Positions 45,401 to 54,442 of a DNA stretch of 64,000 nt are shown here, one piece after another. The position numbers and the translations under genes were made by a program. This DNA comes from Membranipora membranacea (lineage: Eukaryota > Bryozoa > Gymnolaemata > Cheilostomatida > Membraniporidae). The stretch's first letter is position 1; the number at the start of each line of letters is the position of its first letter. The stretch is from contig OU612074.1 in assembly GCA_914767715.1 (NCBI GenBank), positions 11,132,062 through 11,196,061 of the forward strand, read 5' to 3'. The notes beneath the pieces were generated by a model. It ran no database searches, was not told where the DNA came from, and saw nothing but the letters and a program-made list of their open reading frames with translations.

Positions 45401-48053
45401 ATCAGTTGAGTTTAATGAATCCTTATGTATATATTCTGCTCATTTTACTATTTCACAGTGGCGAAATATCATTGATCCTGTACTCAAAGGCTGCTTTGTC
45501 CAGCAGTCAAATGCCGACACTTTCTTTCTGTCAGGTCGATTTGTTAACCAGACTCTCTATCAATTCTTTGAACTCCCGGAAGGTTCGCAATCTACCAGAG
45601 TCGTGAAACACTTTCCTGCTTTAACACTTCAGAGAAGTGTTTTGGGACCTAATGGGTATCAGATATTTGAGGTGAGTAGGGACTTTGTTAATTTTGAGGT
45701 GCTCGACGACCGACTCAGGGAGTTTTGGCTGTTTTCAGTAGGCTTCTATTCAGGCGCTGAATTTCTCCTAATTCAAGTTTTGGTTGTCTTACATAACAAG
45801 TATTCATTTCTCTCCTGGTTAAGGTTGACTATGCATTTGCTCTACGATGTCCACACTGGCCAGAAGAAGCAGCTGAATGGATAACCAGAGAAAGAGCTGG
45901 ATTGGAGAAAACTACTGTTGAAAACATCGCATCAAGAGGATGCTATCTAGTGTACAAACCATGTGGTAATCACAATTTCAAGACTATATATTCATCTTTA
46001 TTCCTTGTATGACAAAGAAGTTTGTCAAAAACGTTTGTTAAAAAAGTTTGAAACTTCTGCATGTGATGGCTAACATATTGATGCTTTCCTTATTAAAGTT
46101 CTTGTAAATCATGACAAGGACACTTTTCTATCTTGCTGAACTATTTGTTTAGATGCTCAAATAATTGAACATGGTCACGACTTTGACTGGAGATGTACAT
46201 TTTCATCCGCTGAGGCAGACTTATTCCACTACCACAGTGATAAGAAAGCCCTGAAACTGGCTTTTGTAATCCTCAAGTTCCTTATTAAGAGCTCAGTGGG
46301 GCATCGCCATGGCCTGGCTACTTTCCCGCACTTCCATCAGGTATGCTGATTTATTTGCGGAGCCTATAGTCCTCCAGAAATACAGCTTAGGCCTTAAAAG
46401 GTAAATTAGCTGTTTAATGTTAGTAACCATTTTACTAATTTAGATCAAAAAGGTGTATTCTTGAATTATTAGATTCTTTATATTACTTCTAATCTGAGAA
46501 GATATGTGTATACCATTGAGAACCAAAGGATGTTCTTTTCTTTGTTAGTCTATTATTATCTCAAAATTTAGCAATTCAAATAGTTGTCACACAGATACCA
46601 ATTATTGTTGTTGCAAATTTTTCATACGAACTCTACCTCTGGCTAGCAGCGTGCTCAATTTCTTTTTCAGAGTTTGTGTCACTTTATGAGGCGGCGAGAA
46701 ACTCCTGTTTTGAGAACATATCACCTAAAGACACTCTTTCTATGGATGGCTGAAGAGGTATGCTTAGCTTAGCTTAGTCACTGATTTCTTACAATTACCA
46801 TTCAAAACACTCAGGTTGTGTGTCTGTTGGGACTTATGACACTATCAAATCAGAACATCACACCTCAGAGATTTATAATTTACTATAATTTACTTATATC
46901 ATGAAATGGTTCAGACAAGACTTAACAATTAATAAATCCCGAAGCAGTGGTTACCTAAAGCGATGTGTTGTGTCGCTGTATCGTAAACAAGCTATAAAGG
47001 ATTGTTCATCTTCTTTCAAGTTTGGTAACATTTCAGAGAACAAAAACATGATCTGATGGATGAATTTAAAGAGCTGATAGTTTCGGATGTGTAATAACAG
47101 GACTGATAAATGCATGGACTATGGTTGCGGCCAAAGTTTTGCATGAGTCGTGTCTTTCATCATACTCAACGTGCAACAATAAAGTCTCACTTTTTTTTCC
47201 CAGGATTCAGAATTAGATTACTACAGGGTTGAAGGAAACAAGGACTTGGGAGATGTATTTCTTAAGTTATTAAACAGATATATTGAGTGCCTAGAAACCA
47301 ATCAACTAGCAAGTTACTTTGTAAGGTTGGTGATCTATGTTGAGTACAGCATTATCTGTGAAAAAGTGTTTAGTGTCTTGTCTTGTCTGGTGATAAACCC
47401 CTTGCAACCCAGGCTTGGACTTTTCCTGCAGTCCCTCTTGTCTGATAGTCCCAACAATCCACAATCTCCTCAGGTATTGCCAGGATCAGAACTTTTCGGC
47501 AACAGAAACTCTTCTTTTGTAATGAAAATCATGAAAAGCAAAAAGATGGAGTATATTATACCAAGTATCATTTAAATAAATTCATAACTGACATGATTGA
47601 AATGGTTATCTATGAAAAAAATGTTCCATTTCACCAATTTTGTTCCAATGCTCAATAACATTCAACTCTTTTGCTCTGCTAGACCTCTTAAAGCTTACCA
47701 AAAGCTTTAATATTGCCTCAACTGGGTATTTGTGGCAAGCATTTGATCATCACTTCACATTTGATGTGTTGGCTCTGTTTGACTCATAAGCTAATTACAT
47801 CGTAGTCTCACATCTATGAGAGTGTTGACCTAAAGATTGAAATCAGTTTTGTCTTTTAAACAGGAGTCGGAACCTGCTTAGCGATAGATATACAGATGCA
47901 CAACTTAAACACGGCATTGAGGTGTTGAAGTCTCTCCGAAAGAGACCTGATCTTTGTGTAAGGGAGTTCGAGACAAGCTTCATAAACAACGGAACGAAAG
48001 CATATTATCTGATCATTATTTTAGGTTGGTATTCACAAGAAGACAGATACTAA
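33447..48053 (+). CDS. Two-TM Mab-21 domain protein (cGAS-like fold), ten exons
   Basis: Exons: 33447-33662, 33898-34080, 44185-44370, 44786-45010, 45459-45671, 45824-45965, 46153-46340, 46671-46757, 47204-47325, 47864-48053 (TAA). All phases join, giving 583 residues. The start ATGG has a good context and opens MADLADDD. Hydrophobic segments are about 102-125 and 138-156, so the Mab-21 domain (about 200-583) is membrane-tethered, as in ITPRIP-type relatives. Family motifs are GSS (207-209), VDYAFALRCPHWP (342-354), FDWRCTFSSAEADLF, RTYHLKTLFLW, CLETNQLASYFV and RNLL. Of the three catalytic acids of cGAS-type enzymes, D237 and D343 can be aligned, but the first position is Y235. It is therefore probably non-catalytic or divergent. 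Intron 2 holds a SINE and a 9.4-kb Gypsy element in sense orientation. Confidence 0.88.
34444..34700 (+). mobile_element. tRNA-derived SINE
   Basis: Pol III box A (TGGCTCAGTTGG, 34,452-34,463) and a perfect box B (GGTTCGAATCC, 34,505-34,515) sit in a tRNA-like head. A non-tRNA body and the tail GATTTTAATCAACC follow. It is not a functional tRNA: the acceptor stem and anticodon arm do not pair. It lies 54 bases upstream of the Gypsy 5' LTR. Confidence 0.88.
34754..35419 (+). repeat. 5' LTR with U3 tandem repeats and altered TATA box
   Basis: Starts TGTGGTGGAA, ends CCACTTCA. U3 has three full units and one partial ~57-bp unit (34,922-35,130), each with TATTGGTGG or TATTGGTAG (inverted CCAAT box) and CAACTTGTCTTGC. 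The TATA region at 35,170-35,177 reads TATAGATA, whereas the 3' LTR has TATAAATA. Confidence 0.93.
35421..35437 (+). promoter_or_regulatory. Putative primer binding site
   Basis: TGGTGGCAGCAGTGGGA begins one base after the LTR. It starts TGG, as expected for pairing with a tRNA CCA end. The tRNA species was not assigned. Confidence 0.6.
35495..36420 (+). pseudogene. gag: gag, split by a frame break near 35,860-35,908
   Basis: The first frame (35,495-35,908) holds the capsid-like region (WMDALLNGLQ, ALQLKLALKGTALECL, REELRNLKL-type block, GQDIHQFG). The remainder continues in the -1 frame from about 35,863 to TAG at 36,418-36,420 (EQIDERATAELVDAIGDKL, ADAIRRIQQYN). Two CCHC zinc knuckles near the end, CFICKKVGHIAQNC and CYRCGQVGHIARNC, are typical of Gypsy nucleocapsids. 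The switch lies in the middle of capsid, not at a gag-pol junction, so an inactivating indel (or sequencing error) is more likely than programmed frameshifting. Confidence 0.85.
36432..37067 (+). CDS. Acidic repeat ORF between gag and pol, function unknown
   Basis: A 211-codon frame from ATG 36,432 to TAG. After about 70 ordinary residues it becomes extremely acidic, with a 35-residue (105-bp) tandem repeat, 36,676-36,780 and 36,781-36,885, containing TADDGDED.YET.DEDDCDE. Indels between repeats keep frame. Gypsy elements do not normally carry such an ORF here. It may be an expanded gag C-terminus or linker, or a separate accessory protein. It ends about 340 bases before the protease. Some of its openness may come from GAT/GAA repetition. 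Confidence 0.55.
   Translation: MTHPVTCGPGNINQGQRTDGPLTNFIKGEGTVRIRLLPIISSTAFHTDKLENWVPLLTDVEVRFEDKEASKENREDVDGRQDREDEHVPAENYDHKTADDGDEDRYETTDEDDCDEHREDEPVRAKKYDYETADDGDEDEYETADEDDCDEEGYKGIIEDEARKCDDYGEASVTDEDKDKSNAANQMTSHDTETGKLNKEKPSFFMINALN
37408..41832 (+). CDS. pol: pol: protease, RT, RNase H, dUTPase, integrase
   Basis: A single 1474-codon frame. Protease: LVDTGCSHSVM at residues 2-12. RT: FCIDYRKLNEV, then active-site YLDD at 435-438. RNase H: FILDTDASAVGTGAVLSQ at about 577-594. dUTPase at about 724-860 has all five trimer-family motifs: SAGVDLYS, GRIAPRSG, GVIDPDYRGEV, KGDRVAQLI, and RDELGLGSTG. Integrase: an HHCC-type zinc region near 950-990 (HEKHRICHLG, CERCQKAK), catalytic D in AIDLCGPF, D in HSDQGRQFES, E in VVERLNRTL. 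A GPY/F module (YFGPCDIV) follows near 1249, then a charged tail of about 180 residues. The listed ATG is only three codons before the DTG; the upstream protease region is read in another frame (37,259-37,441), so the true start or frameshift is unresolved. Confidence 0.95.
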   Translation: MLVDTGCSHSVMPWNLYVTLKDDCLSGWRPSDARGFLADGSGINIQGVAELKMRIGNTTFIHQFQIAEIDGKILIGMDFLRRHRCVMDIHRYILQIGDQELPCCDQNGDPLIINVQNMRATILAPHSEKIVQARLTRTREGLVEGIVEPCHKIIGLMVATSLHRPEGPLLFLRLMNIKEEELVIPEGTVIGQFVPVDEVESVVSSNSEQPRFRQFQSGEHEDKLPPHLKDHLSRWTSQLTEREKQQLKDLLIKYQHVFSRDEYDVGLTTLVEHDISVKPGTNPIKQNPYRHGPQQDAEIERQVHNLEEKGLIEEGKGAWSSPVVLVRKRDQSWRFCIDYRKLNEVTEKDAYPIPRIDDSLDALGGSKWFSTLDLLSGYWQLPLSAGAREKSAFVTRSGLWQWKVLPFGLTAAPSSFERLMETVLRGLQWETLLVYLDDVIIFSEDIESHLGRLEEVLKRFGEANLKLKAKKCHLFASEVNYLGHIVSGEGISTDPSKIEAVCQWPVPQHPRDLRAFLGTCSYYRRFVPGYAELARPLNVIVSKNAVFIWSPRCQNAFERLKETLTESPILAYPDFGLTFILDTDASAVGTGAVLSQIQQEQERVIAYYSKTMSKEEMNYCVTRRELLAIIKAVKHFRPYLYGRKFKIRSDHAPLFWLLRSAQPKGQLARWLETMGEFDMEFEYRKGLKHNNADGLSRRLCIECEQCQGLWNAVEEAEEKLSAHRLKYTLVHPEAKAPYRASEQSAGVDLYSTQTTTIPAGEQTVIGTGLTVQLPRGCYGRIAPRSGIAVKHGVDIGAGVIDPDYRGEVKILLFNHGKQNFTIQKGDRVAQLICELIINPVLEESVELTTTTRDELGLGSTGIRTMKVMSSMAMSQISDPELQKIYKAVQKGITEEGVIDTTEDSRTTKRLAKMIDVLSLRPDGVLVATIPVNNRRREVVICPTRDRTELIHEKHRICHLGVTKTTQRIQLDWYWPGMHTDIRRFVGACERCQKAKTSSSRTVDSHYHLYAGRPWQIVAIDLCGPFPQTPRGNTQILVLTDHFTRWQDALALPTGKAETVAQCLDERVFSYLGIPEEIHSDQGRQFESRVFQELCAVWGTKKTRTCPYRPQGNSVVERLNRTLGSSLRALLIGMEQTEWDKQLPALMRGIRATPHSVTKETPNYLMLARELRLPDALTLEEPPMHTDIITDYAQALQERMSICGRQLRSYQYQQRQEGTDEPNLFMTGDRVWLKNFQKKKGENPKLAAKYFGPCDIVEVLPYHTYRVKYKGKESIQHEHRLKLFVAGPTNTPSGESEKTSTKQTTQDYESLEEIMEDGRKWTGTDHSTREKIKLPPKQQQDTFPDIAGGSCTKLVSGLQKGLIIHTNAGPHTFPREEIPPSNSLITVKKEPTIDIDLPGERRTNEENIICSPNQQQGSDEQLNEDQDWENSGSSPTASSCKQGTALDEKDEKAVRRPLRIRGAPRRLADYSVELC
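42057..42603 (+). other. 3' region after pol, no supported gene
   Basis: Short overlapping frames (42,057-42,323, 42,130-42,327 and 42,302-42,559) show no conserved motif and no signal peptide or TM pattern of an envelope. It is probably leader sequence for the downstream ORFs. Confidence 0.4.
42604..43011 (+). CDS. Accessory ORF 1: Cys/His-rich, possibly zinc-binding
   Basis: A 135-codon frame starts at ATG with a strong context (ATCATGG). It has clustered ligands: CRYCG, H-x3-H, CMLCPG, YQC, H-x3-HQC, suggesting one or two zinc sites. The C-terminal third is Pro/Arg/Ser rich. Its 3' end overlaps the next ORF (+1 frame) across a C6 run near 42,961-42,966. It is not a known Gypsy gene. It could be an element-encoded regulator or a captured host fragment. 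Confidence 0.5.
   Translation: MAASGMLLGKKNCRYCGIWARTSHETSHITSYGCMLCPGDGQIPAYQCSSLTTARLHGLLKHQCENTYVKVSTAEAPRRLRDGAPLLPGWQESAGEMPIPTVYVRRLQLDLRAVRDAMPPPNVAPHTTRSSSSAS
42950..43249 (+). CDS. Accessory ORF 2: acidic/hydrophobic activation-domain-like tail
   Basis: A 99-codon frame overlaps accessory ORF 1. The second half is dominated by D/E alternating with L/F (ELDLTALEEMDLTEYD, FDDFDEVFAQLERM), resembling VP16-type acidic transactivation segments. It is probably the downstream part of the same protein as ORF 1, reached by frameshift or separated by an indel in the C6 run, or an independent product. The resemblance is compositional only. Confidence 0.45.
   Translation: MPCHPPTWPRTLLDHPVVPADRDIQSTLTTAPAWPTEENSTKDPMLWHPAMDSSPELDLTALEEMDLTEYDVESFLPSTELPLPEFDDFDEVFAQLERM
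43341..43391 (+). other. ATTAAA plus A-rich tract (candidate polypurine tract or poly(A) remnant)
   Basis: ATTAAA at 43,341-43,346 is followed 23 bases later by A14-G-A5-GG (43,370-43,391). Two readings: the polypurine tract of the element, since TG follows directly at 43,392, or the reverse-transcribed poly(A) tail of a captured mRNA. Against the first, the repeated LTR starts 98 bases further on, at 43,490. Confidence 0.5.
43490..44155 (+). repeat. 3' LTR
   Basis: 666 bp, two differences from the 5' LTR. It keeps the U3 repeats (about 43,658-43,866) and an intact TATAAATA at 43,906-43,913. It ends CCACTTCA followed by ATAT. Exon 3 of the Mab-21 gene begins only 29 bases downstream (44,185), so this LTR abuts the splice acceptor. 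Confidence 0.93.
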
Positions 48054-49730
48054 CAGTTTGTAAAAATAATGTGTATAATAAAGCAAAAAATCAAAATTGT
48101 TTTGTTAAGCGTTATTTATGATCTAGATGGGCAACATAGCTTTATCAGAGATGTGATCCTGTTAATCATGGTTAAAATTGTTCAGCGATCGTTGATTAAT
48201 TAAATCATTTAATAATCATATTTATATCTGCAGTGTCGTTTCCGGTTTGTTATGCCATTGGTTGTTACATGGGAGGGATAATTGCCAAGCTTTTCGGATT
48301 TTGATTATGCCTAATTGAGGAACTATACTGAGGAGAGCAAACTATGTAAAACAAGATGGAACAACTAAAGTCTAATCTTTAGTGGCCTGAACTCCGATGA
48401 TGTACTGCAAAGGTACTCTCTTATTTGCACAGCCTGATTATATCTGAACAGACAATCGGAGGCGGGCTGTCCTACCTATTCCTATTAAATAGATTTGCAA
48501 TTCATTTCCCAAGGGGCATTATCAATTTACTATACTCTATTATTTTTTTCATCGACCTATTAATTTTGAAATCAGTAGAAACGGAAACTAATGGTAAAGG
48601 ACTCTCTCATGAGTCAACATTTTGTTGTTTAATACATTATTTACGCATTTCCTTATTTATTCCAGCTTATATGTCAACTGACCATGAAAGCAAGGTGAAT
48701 GCAAATTACTAATCACTGCCTCCGATTGCTAGTCTTTAGTGCACAGTCTTGGTAGCAGGTCATTGATGCTTAGTATTTGCTATGATTGCTCTTGTATTAA
48801 AGGGAATTTGTTTTTCAGGGTTCAATGCTTAATTCCTTGGCACATCATGTAAGACCCAAAATATTTCCTACTCCCATCCCAGCCTGGTCTGGAGATCTGA
48901 CCATTAACATTCAACAGAACTATTTAGCCTTTTCTTGGGATTGTCTGCTCATTTTATGAGAGGGGACAATCAGATCTAGCTGGCATACATTGCTCAAAAA
49001 ATATTACTATCAATTACATTATATTTGTAACATTGAATTCAAGCAGTTCACCGCCAAGTTCATAGCATGGTGCCTGTAATTAGCACAGAAATAAAAGCAA
49101 TATTTAAACGCCCATAAATTTTCTTCAGATGATCATTTTTACCTCCTTTTGGCAACACACAAACTTTTTCTGTAGAAGATTAATTCATGTATTAATCTTC
49201 AGATGATCAAGTATGTTGGAAGTCATTAATATGATTCTGACCCTCTTAGCCGACATACTTAACTAGGGTAATTACAGATACCTAGAATCCCTTAAGGGTG
49301 GGGGGGGGGTTCCAGGCAAAAAAGTGAGATCTGTATTGGTTTAGAAGTGACACAAACCAATGATGGGTGTCTAAGCAGATGCGGGGAATAGTAATTCGTC
49401 ATTCAAAGATCTGAATGATTGTGATTGGAGCACTATATGTAAACAAATTTCAATATCTTTTCTAGACGTGCGTAAGGTCCGGTTTGGAGGGGGGGGGGGT
49501 GGGGGGTTGGCTCATCATTCAGGTGGTAGAAAGTGTCAAGATAAATTAAAACTAATAGAAGTGACAGGTCATAATAATTAGATGATAAACAGTGATTGGG
49601 AAGTAGTATTATGACCAGTATATGGACTAGAGTTATCTGTAGGTCTGGATATAAGTTTGAGCCTCCTTTTGTATAATGGGCAGGAGATCCAACTAGACGC
49701 CACTAAAAGTTTATACTGTCTAAATGATAA
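48054..49730. other. Intergenic; G-homopolymer tracts near 49,303 and 49,488
   Basis: No exon-like frame. Two G-runs (about G10 at 49,303-49,312 and G11-T-G6 at 49,488-49,507) could form G-quadruplexes. A 95-codon + frame at 48,425-48,712 is hydrophobic and AT-rich, with no other coding sign. Confidence 0.5.
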
Positions 49731-51155
49731 TCAGGTCTTGATACTTTTTAATGTATGAGCCCTAGTTTTTTTTGATTGTGTCATCTTAGATTCTGTCCTT
49801 CTCAACGTTGTCTTTTTTGGCTCTTTTCGAGATCTACCGACCGTTTTTGCTTCCGTATCTCTGCAAAAAAAATTGAATTGCTACATCTGAGACGTTCTCT
49901 CATGACTTCTTACTGTACTCTCGTAGTCATGATCTTATGTACGATTTATATGAACGATCTTATGAAGGTTGAGTTTGATGTAAGGAGTTGATTCCCTCAT
50001 GACAGAGAGAGCAAGTTACAGCTTATGAATTAAAACCAAACAAAAATTATCAGCAGGTTTTGTGTATTAGAAAAATTAGAATGACAGCGCAGGGTTGTGC
50101 TTAAGAATATATGGTAGGGGGTGCAAATCGTCTTGAGAATGCGCAGTAAAATCAGGTTGAGTATTGTAAACCCCCTCCCCTTCAAATTGGGAATGGTGCT
50201 AAGCCCTTGTCTCCAAACTCTAATACACCGTTCCAGTTTTACAATAACACTCAGTGGTGCAATGATCAAAACAGATAAATCCACTTTGTTTCATTCAACA
50301 ACAACAACAAAAAAATTGCATGCGGAAAGAGTAAGCTTGTGAATGGGTGTTGGTTGACAATATTACAATCAATATTATCCCCATCAAAACAAATTAGATA
50401 TCTTAAAAACATGCTTTTAAATCATGGTAGCTTCAGTGTCACCTCTCCTGTCACCCAACTTAGTGTGATTGAGGTGAGAGAATGCTGTAGGGAAACATAT
50501 TATTACACCTTTTGTACTTCTAAAACAAGGTAAGTGTGGAACTTGTCTGTTGGATTGCAATAACTACTCACAACTGACTGGGAGTAGATTGTAGGGTTAT
50601 ACTTGTTGCTAATGAACTTTCATCTTTTGTCACATAGCTGGCTGAGTTACTTAATCTCGTTGGTGACTCCTGTGGGGTCAGCTTAGATCTGGTGATTTTA
50701 TTGAGCTGCCCTCTTCCACGCTATATTAATAAAGATATGGTATGAAAAGTTTCGATGTCTTTCGATACTCCCAGCGCCAACACATTGGTAGGTAAACATA
50801 GACAAACTGACGTCAAATGGGATCTTTCAGCAAACAGTTTCAGCAATGAGCACACGTGTCTAGCTGCGATATCAAAAATTATCAATGCTTGACATTATTA
50901 TAGACTATTGTTTAACCACTGCGGAGTCTTATAGTTAAACTTCTGATATAAGAATCAGACGTATAGAAATCTTATCCGGAACAAACCTTTGAGAATGATC
51001 TAGTTTTTCTGGTGCGGGTCTTCTTGAGCTCCAGTATTACTTCAGCATCCTCTGAAGTCAGTGCTGATCTTCTGCCCCGCTTCCGTAATACTGCATGCTT
51101 AGCAGTTTCTGTTAAATTTTCTTTACAAGATTTGCGTATACCAAGAGAGCTCATT
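49731..51155 (-). pseudogene. Copy C of the X-Y-Z 3' cassette of gene B
   Basis: Exons X 51,155-50,987, Y 50,720-50,572 and Z 49,860-49,731 (TGA) match gene B and copy A with identical phases and exon Y length (149 bp). Encoded motifs: GIRKSCKENL, RKRGRRSALTSEDAEV, KKTRTRKTRS, TRSKLTPQES, KKTRAHTLKS. The homologue of exon W (near 52,270-52,400) shows FPKIAS and then loses frame and stops, so the copy lacks a functional 5' part. X carries an in-frame ATG shared with copy A. C and A are closer to each other than either is to B. Confidence 0.6.
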
Positions 51156-53640
51156 CTTGCACTGAGAACAAACATAGGTATGGGTTCAAACACATAACAG
51201 TCAGTAGATTGGAACTCCTGCTTGTATTATCACTGTCAAACAATTTCCAGAACACCAATGTACAAGTTAGTGAATGCCTATGGCGGTCGTCATCTATTAA
51301 AACACCTTGAGTCAATTGTCTTGAATTAGGTAATGGTTGATGAATCATCGCTCTTTATGGAACCACTCTCACAACGGCAACATGATTTATGGTGATGATA
51401 GATATTGCCAGGTAGAAATGCAAAGTTTTTTTTGCATCAGAAAGGATTTCTTCTGATTTCATTTCTGATCTTCTCTTTGATGACAATGCAATTCTGATTG
51501 ATCTATACAAAAAGTGAGGGTTTAGCCAAAGATTTGGTAATATTCATGTGGCCTCAACACATACAACCATATATCAGTTTTGAAGCCTTCGAAGATGATG
51601 GATGCACTCCGTAAATTGGAGGTTGTTGTGACAATGTCTGTGCGACATAAATCATGAAATTTGACAAAAGTTGAGCCCAATTATAATTAGTCTAGAATTG
51701 TCTTCAGGAAATCAAATTTTTTTAAATTGGCAGACTATCGTTTACTTCGCTTATCACACCTAATAAATCTTATAACCTGACAAAAGCGCTAACAAAAAAG
51801 ATGTTGGGACGTTTTTTGCCATGTTAACATCATAAAAAGTATTTCATTTTGCTGAGTCGTCTGCTCATGTCAATTTTTTGAAAACCATCCGGTTTTATGA
51901 AAGCAAGTTGTATTCTTGTTGTAATAATACAGTGTTGACCGATGAAAAATTGGGCAGGAGGACAGAACTTTTGATTATTGTTGTGCACGTTATTTAGCAG
52001 ACATTTTCTATTAAAATAGATCTGAAATCAGACAGAAAACGGCCAACAAGAAGGAAGAAATGTAAGCACCGCTGAAACAAATTCCAGGATGGGAATGCAT
52101 AACATGACAAGGAAAGGTCAGCTAGCCATGAATTTTGATCTGTGTGAAAAGTTTAACAACCTGCTAGTACTTCTCACTTGTATAATATTAGCTTGATTAC
52201 AAAGGAATAAGATAGGAAGAGTCAGACAACGGTATCTGTTATGTATAGTAAAAGAGCTTTGATGCCAAATGTGTGCCAGATATCCTCAAATTTACCTTTT
52301 CCCAAGTTGGCTAGCAATCTTTGGGAACTTTTTGTCTGAAAAATTAAGTTCAATCAGGTATGGAAACTCCGGTTTCAGGCAAACTTGATTATGTTGCGCA
52401 GGGTTGTTACGAATGATGACTGCCAAATCAATATAGCACGTCTACGAATGAATTTATCTTATATTGTACAATGTCTCCAGACAATAAAAATATATTTACT
52501 TTCATTCCATTTGAAAAAACCGGAAAATAAAAAATATTTGCAAGTGGTAGCTTAGTGGGCTGGTTTGGTAGAGCACCAGGAATATATGCCCCATAGATGA
52601 ACAGGGGGATAATCTCTAACCCTATACATAATCTTTACCCAGAAGTGCTATGAAAGTTTTCAGTGTAAAAGTTTTGGTCATCAACTGCAGACTTGGTCTT
52701 CTGGTAGTGTTCAAGACCCTAACTGACATAGTAAGACTGTAGGGAAGTAAATATAAACTGTTGCTATCATGTTACACTAGCATCGCTCCACGACCGCATG
52801 CAGAGTTGACAGGCATGATTCATTATAGGATGACATTTTTTAACGAATACCTTGTCACTGAGTTGGTTAATTCTCTGCCAAACAGGCAATTGACATTTTA
52901 TCAGCACACCCTGCACTGAGTTGAGTGTCTTTTAGTCAGTCAGCCGATTCTCTCTGAGGAAACAATCAAATGGAGAATTAAACTAACTAACTAATTTTAT
53001 ATTATTACTATGGCGGCCAACTATATCCTTGGTTGAAATTTCCAAAAAAATATTTCAATCAAGGTATGAGGTGCTGAGAAACTCTCTCAAGCTCTCTAAC
53101 ATCGCAAAACACAAAACATTAGTATTATATTGTGGTGTTTATATAAGTGGTTTGGTAATGCAGCATACTAAAATACCAAGATCTACCAAGAAAGCACTAC
53201 TTGAAAGATCTGATTTATTTACATACAAAACAACAGTTGGTGGATTAAATGACTCCCTACGTTTGCTGTATACCTTGCCATTCATTAACAAAAAACTTAC
53301 CACTTTCAATAAGACCATTGATGCTCTCAGTCTTCACTAGTAATTTTTCAGCGTTTACTAAACCCAATAGCATAGATATCAGTTTCAGAATGACCAAATG
53401 ATGACAATGTCTGCATATCAGTTGTCATGTAATTTAACCACTTTGTTGATATACTTAAGCTTATCAGCAGGTACTCAACATTTGAAGTAACATACCAAAG
53501 CTAAAAACAGAAAATTTCACAGATAAGGTTATGACGCACAGTTGAGCCATGAACTAAGACACATACTTTCCCTGTTTATATTACTTTTCACTTCTAATGG
53601 GTAACCAGATTTTGTTTAGACATCCGCATATCTTATCTCT
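49731..53640 (-). repeat. Duplicated block C (inverted relative to block A)
   Basis: The minus strand aligns with 15,690-20,277, including introns, with moderate divergence and without the TTAA foldback. Frames that are open in one copy (16,047-16,283 in A; 53,029-53,340 in C, opposite strand) are closed in the other, so they are not genes. Confidence 0.82.
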
Positions 53641-54442
53641 AAATGATAGTATGAAAATTCTAACTCTTCATGTGGAGCAGTGGAAAGCATCGCTGCAATC
53701 TCACCTGTCACTAACGTGCTGCCAATGTATAAAAATATAGCACATGTACGAAATCAGAATTGGGTGATCTATCCACCTGGATGGGGATGGGAGAAAGTGA
53801 ATCTGAGCCAAACGGCCCCTTTAAGTGAGTGCTTTCTTTGTCATATGATACTCAGGCTAATTCTATCAAAAGGTATGCAGCATGATAAGTGACTGCTTTT
53901 GTATTTGATCATTGATTAACTAAACTCAATACTTTAGATTGTATATACACTGGTATATGAATGCACATCATTTTATCAAACACGCCTACTTGCTGTGTAA
54001 CTGACATTTTATCACTGAAGGGGAAGTCCCCATTTATCAAATGAATGTAATGCGCTGGCATTAAGTAACTAAGTAAGCAGGTCAGTTTCAGTTTGTATTA
54101 CAAGTAAGGAAGCTGGTTGTGTTGAGCTTAATAAGGGCAAGGCTTTGCTGAAATCTTATTCATCCTACTTTAGTGCAACTGTGTAAGTAAGTGTGTGGAT
54201 ACAATATAACAGCATATGATTGTCTGGACATTAACCAAGTGCTTTGATTTAGTTGTATTGTATGTGATTTAAGCTCAGGTTCAGCTTAATTATGAGTATA
54301 CTGTTTGGAATGGTCCAAGCTGGGAAATGTCACGGTAGTACCCAAATCACAATGGCTGTCATACACTCTATGGATTCGATGTGTGCTCTTGATACCTGTC
54401 CCTTGACTCAAATGTTCTTACAGGTCAACGTCAGCTAGGATC
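53641..54442. other. Intergenic upstream of TRIM gene
   Basis: A 70-codon + frame at 53,680-53,892 has a Trp-rich stretch (NWVIYPPGWGWEKVNLS) but no splice or homology support. The TRIM promoter is expected here. No TATA or CCAAT element stands out. Confidence 0.4.

Noticed and set aside
52555-52640. tRNA-like A box (GTAGCTTAGTGGGCTGG)
   Set aside because: No B box downstream. At best a degraded SINE head.
53029-53340. 103-codon + frame
   Set aside because: It is antisense to the duplicated block, and copy A has no equivalent frame.
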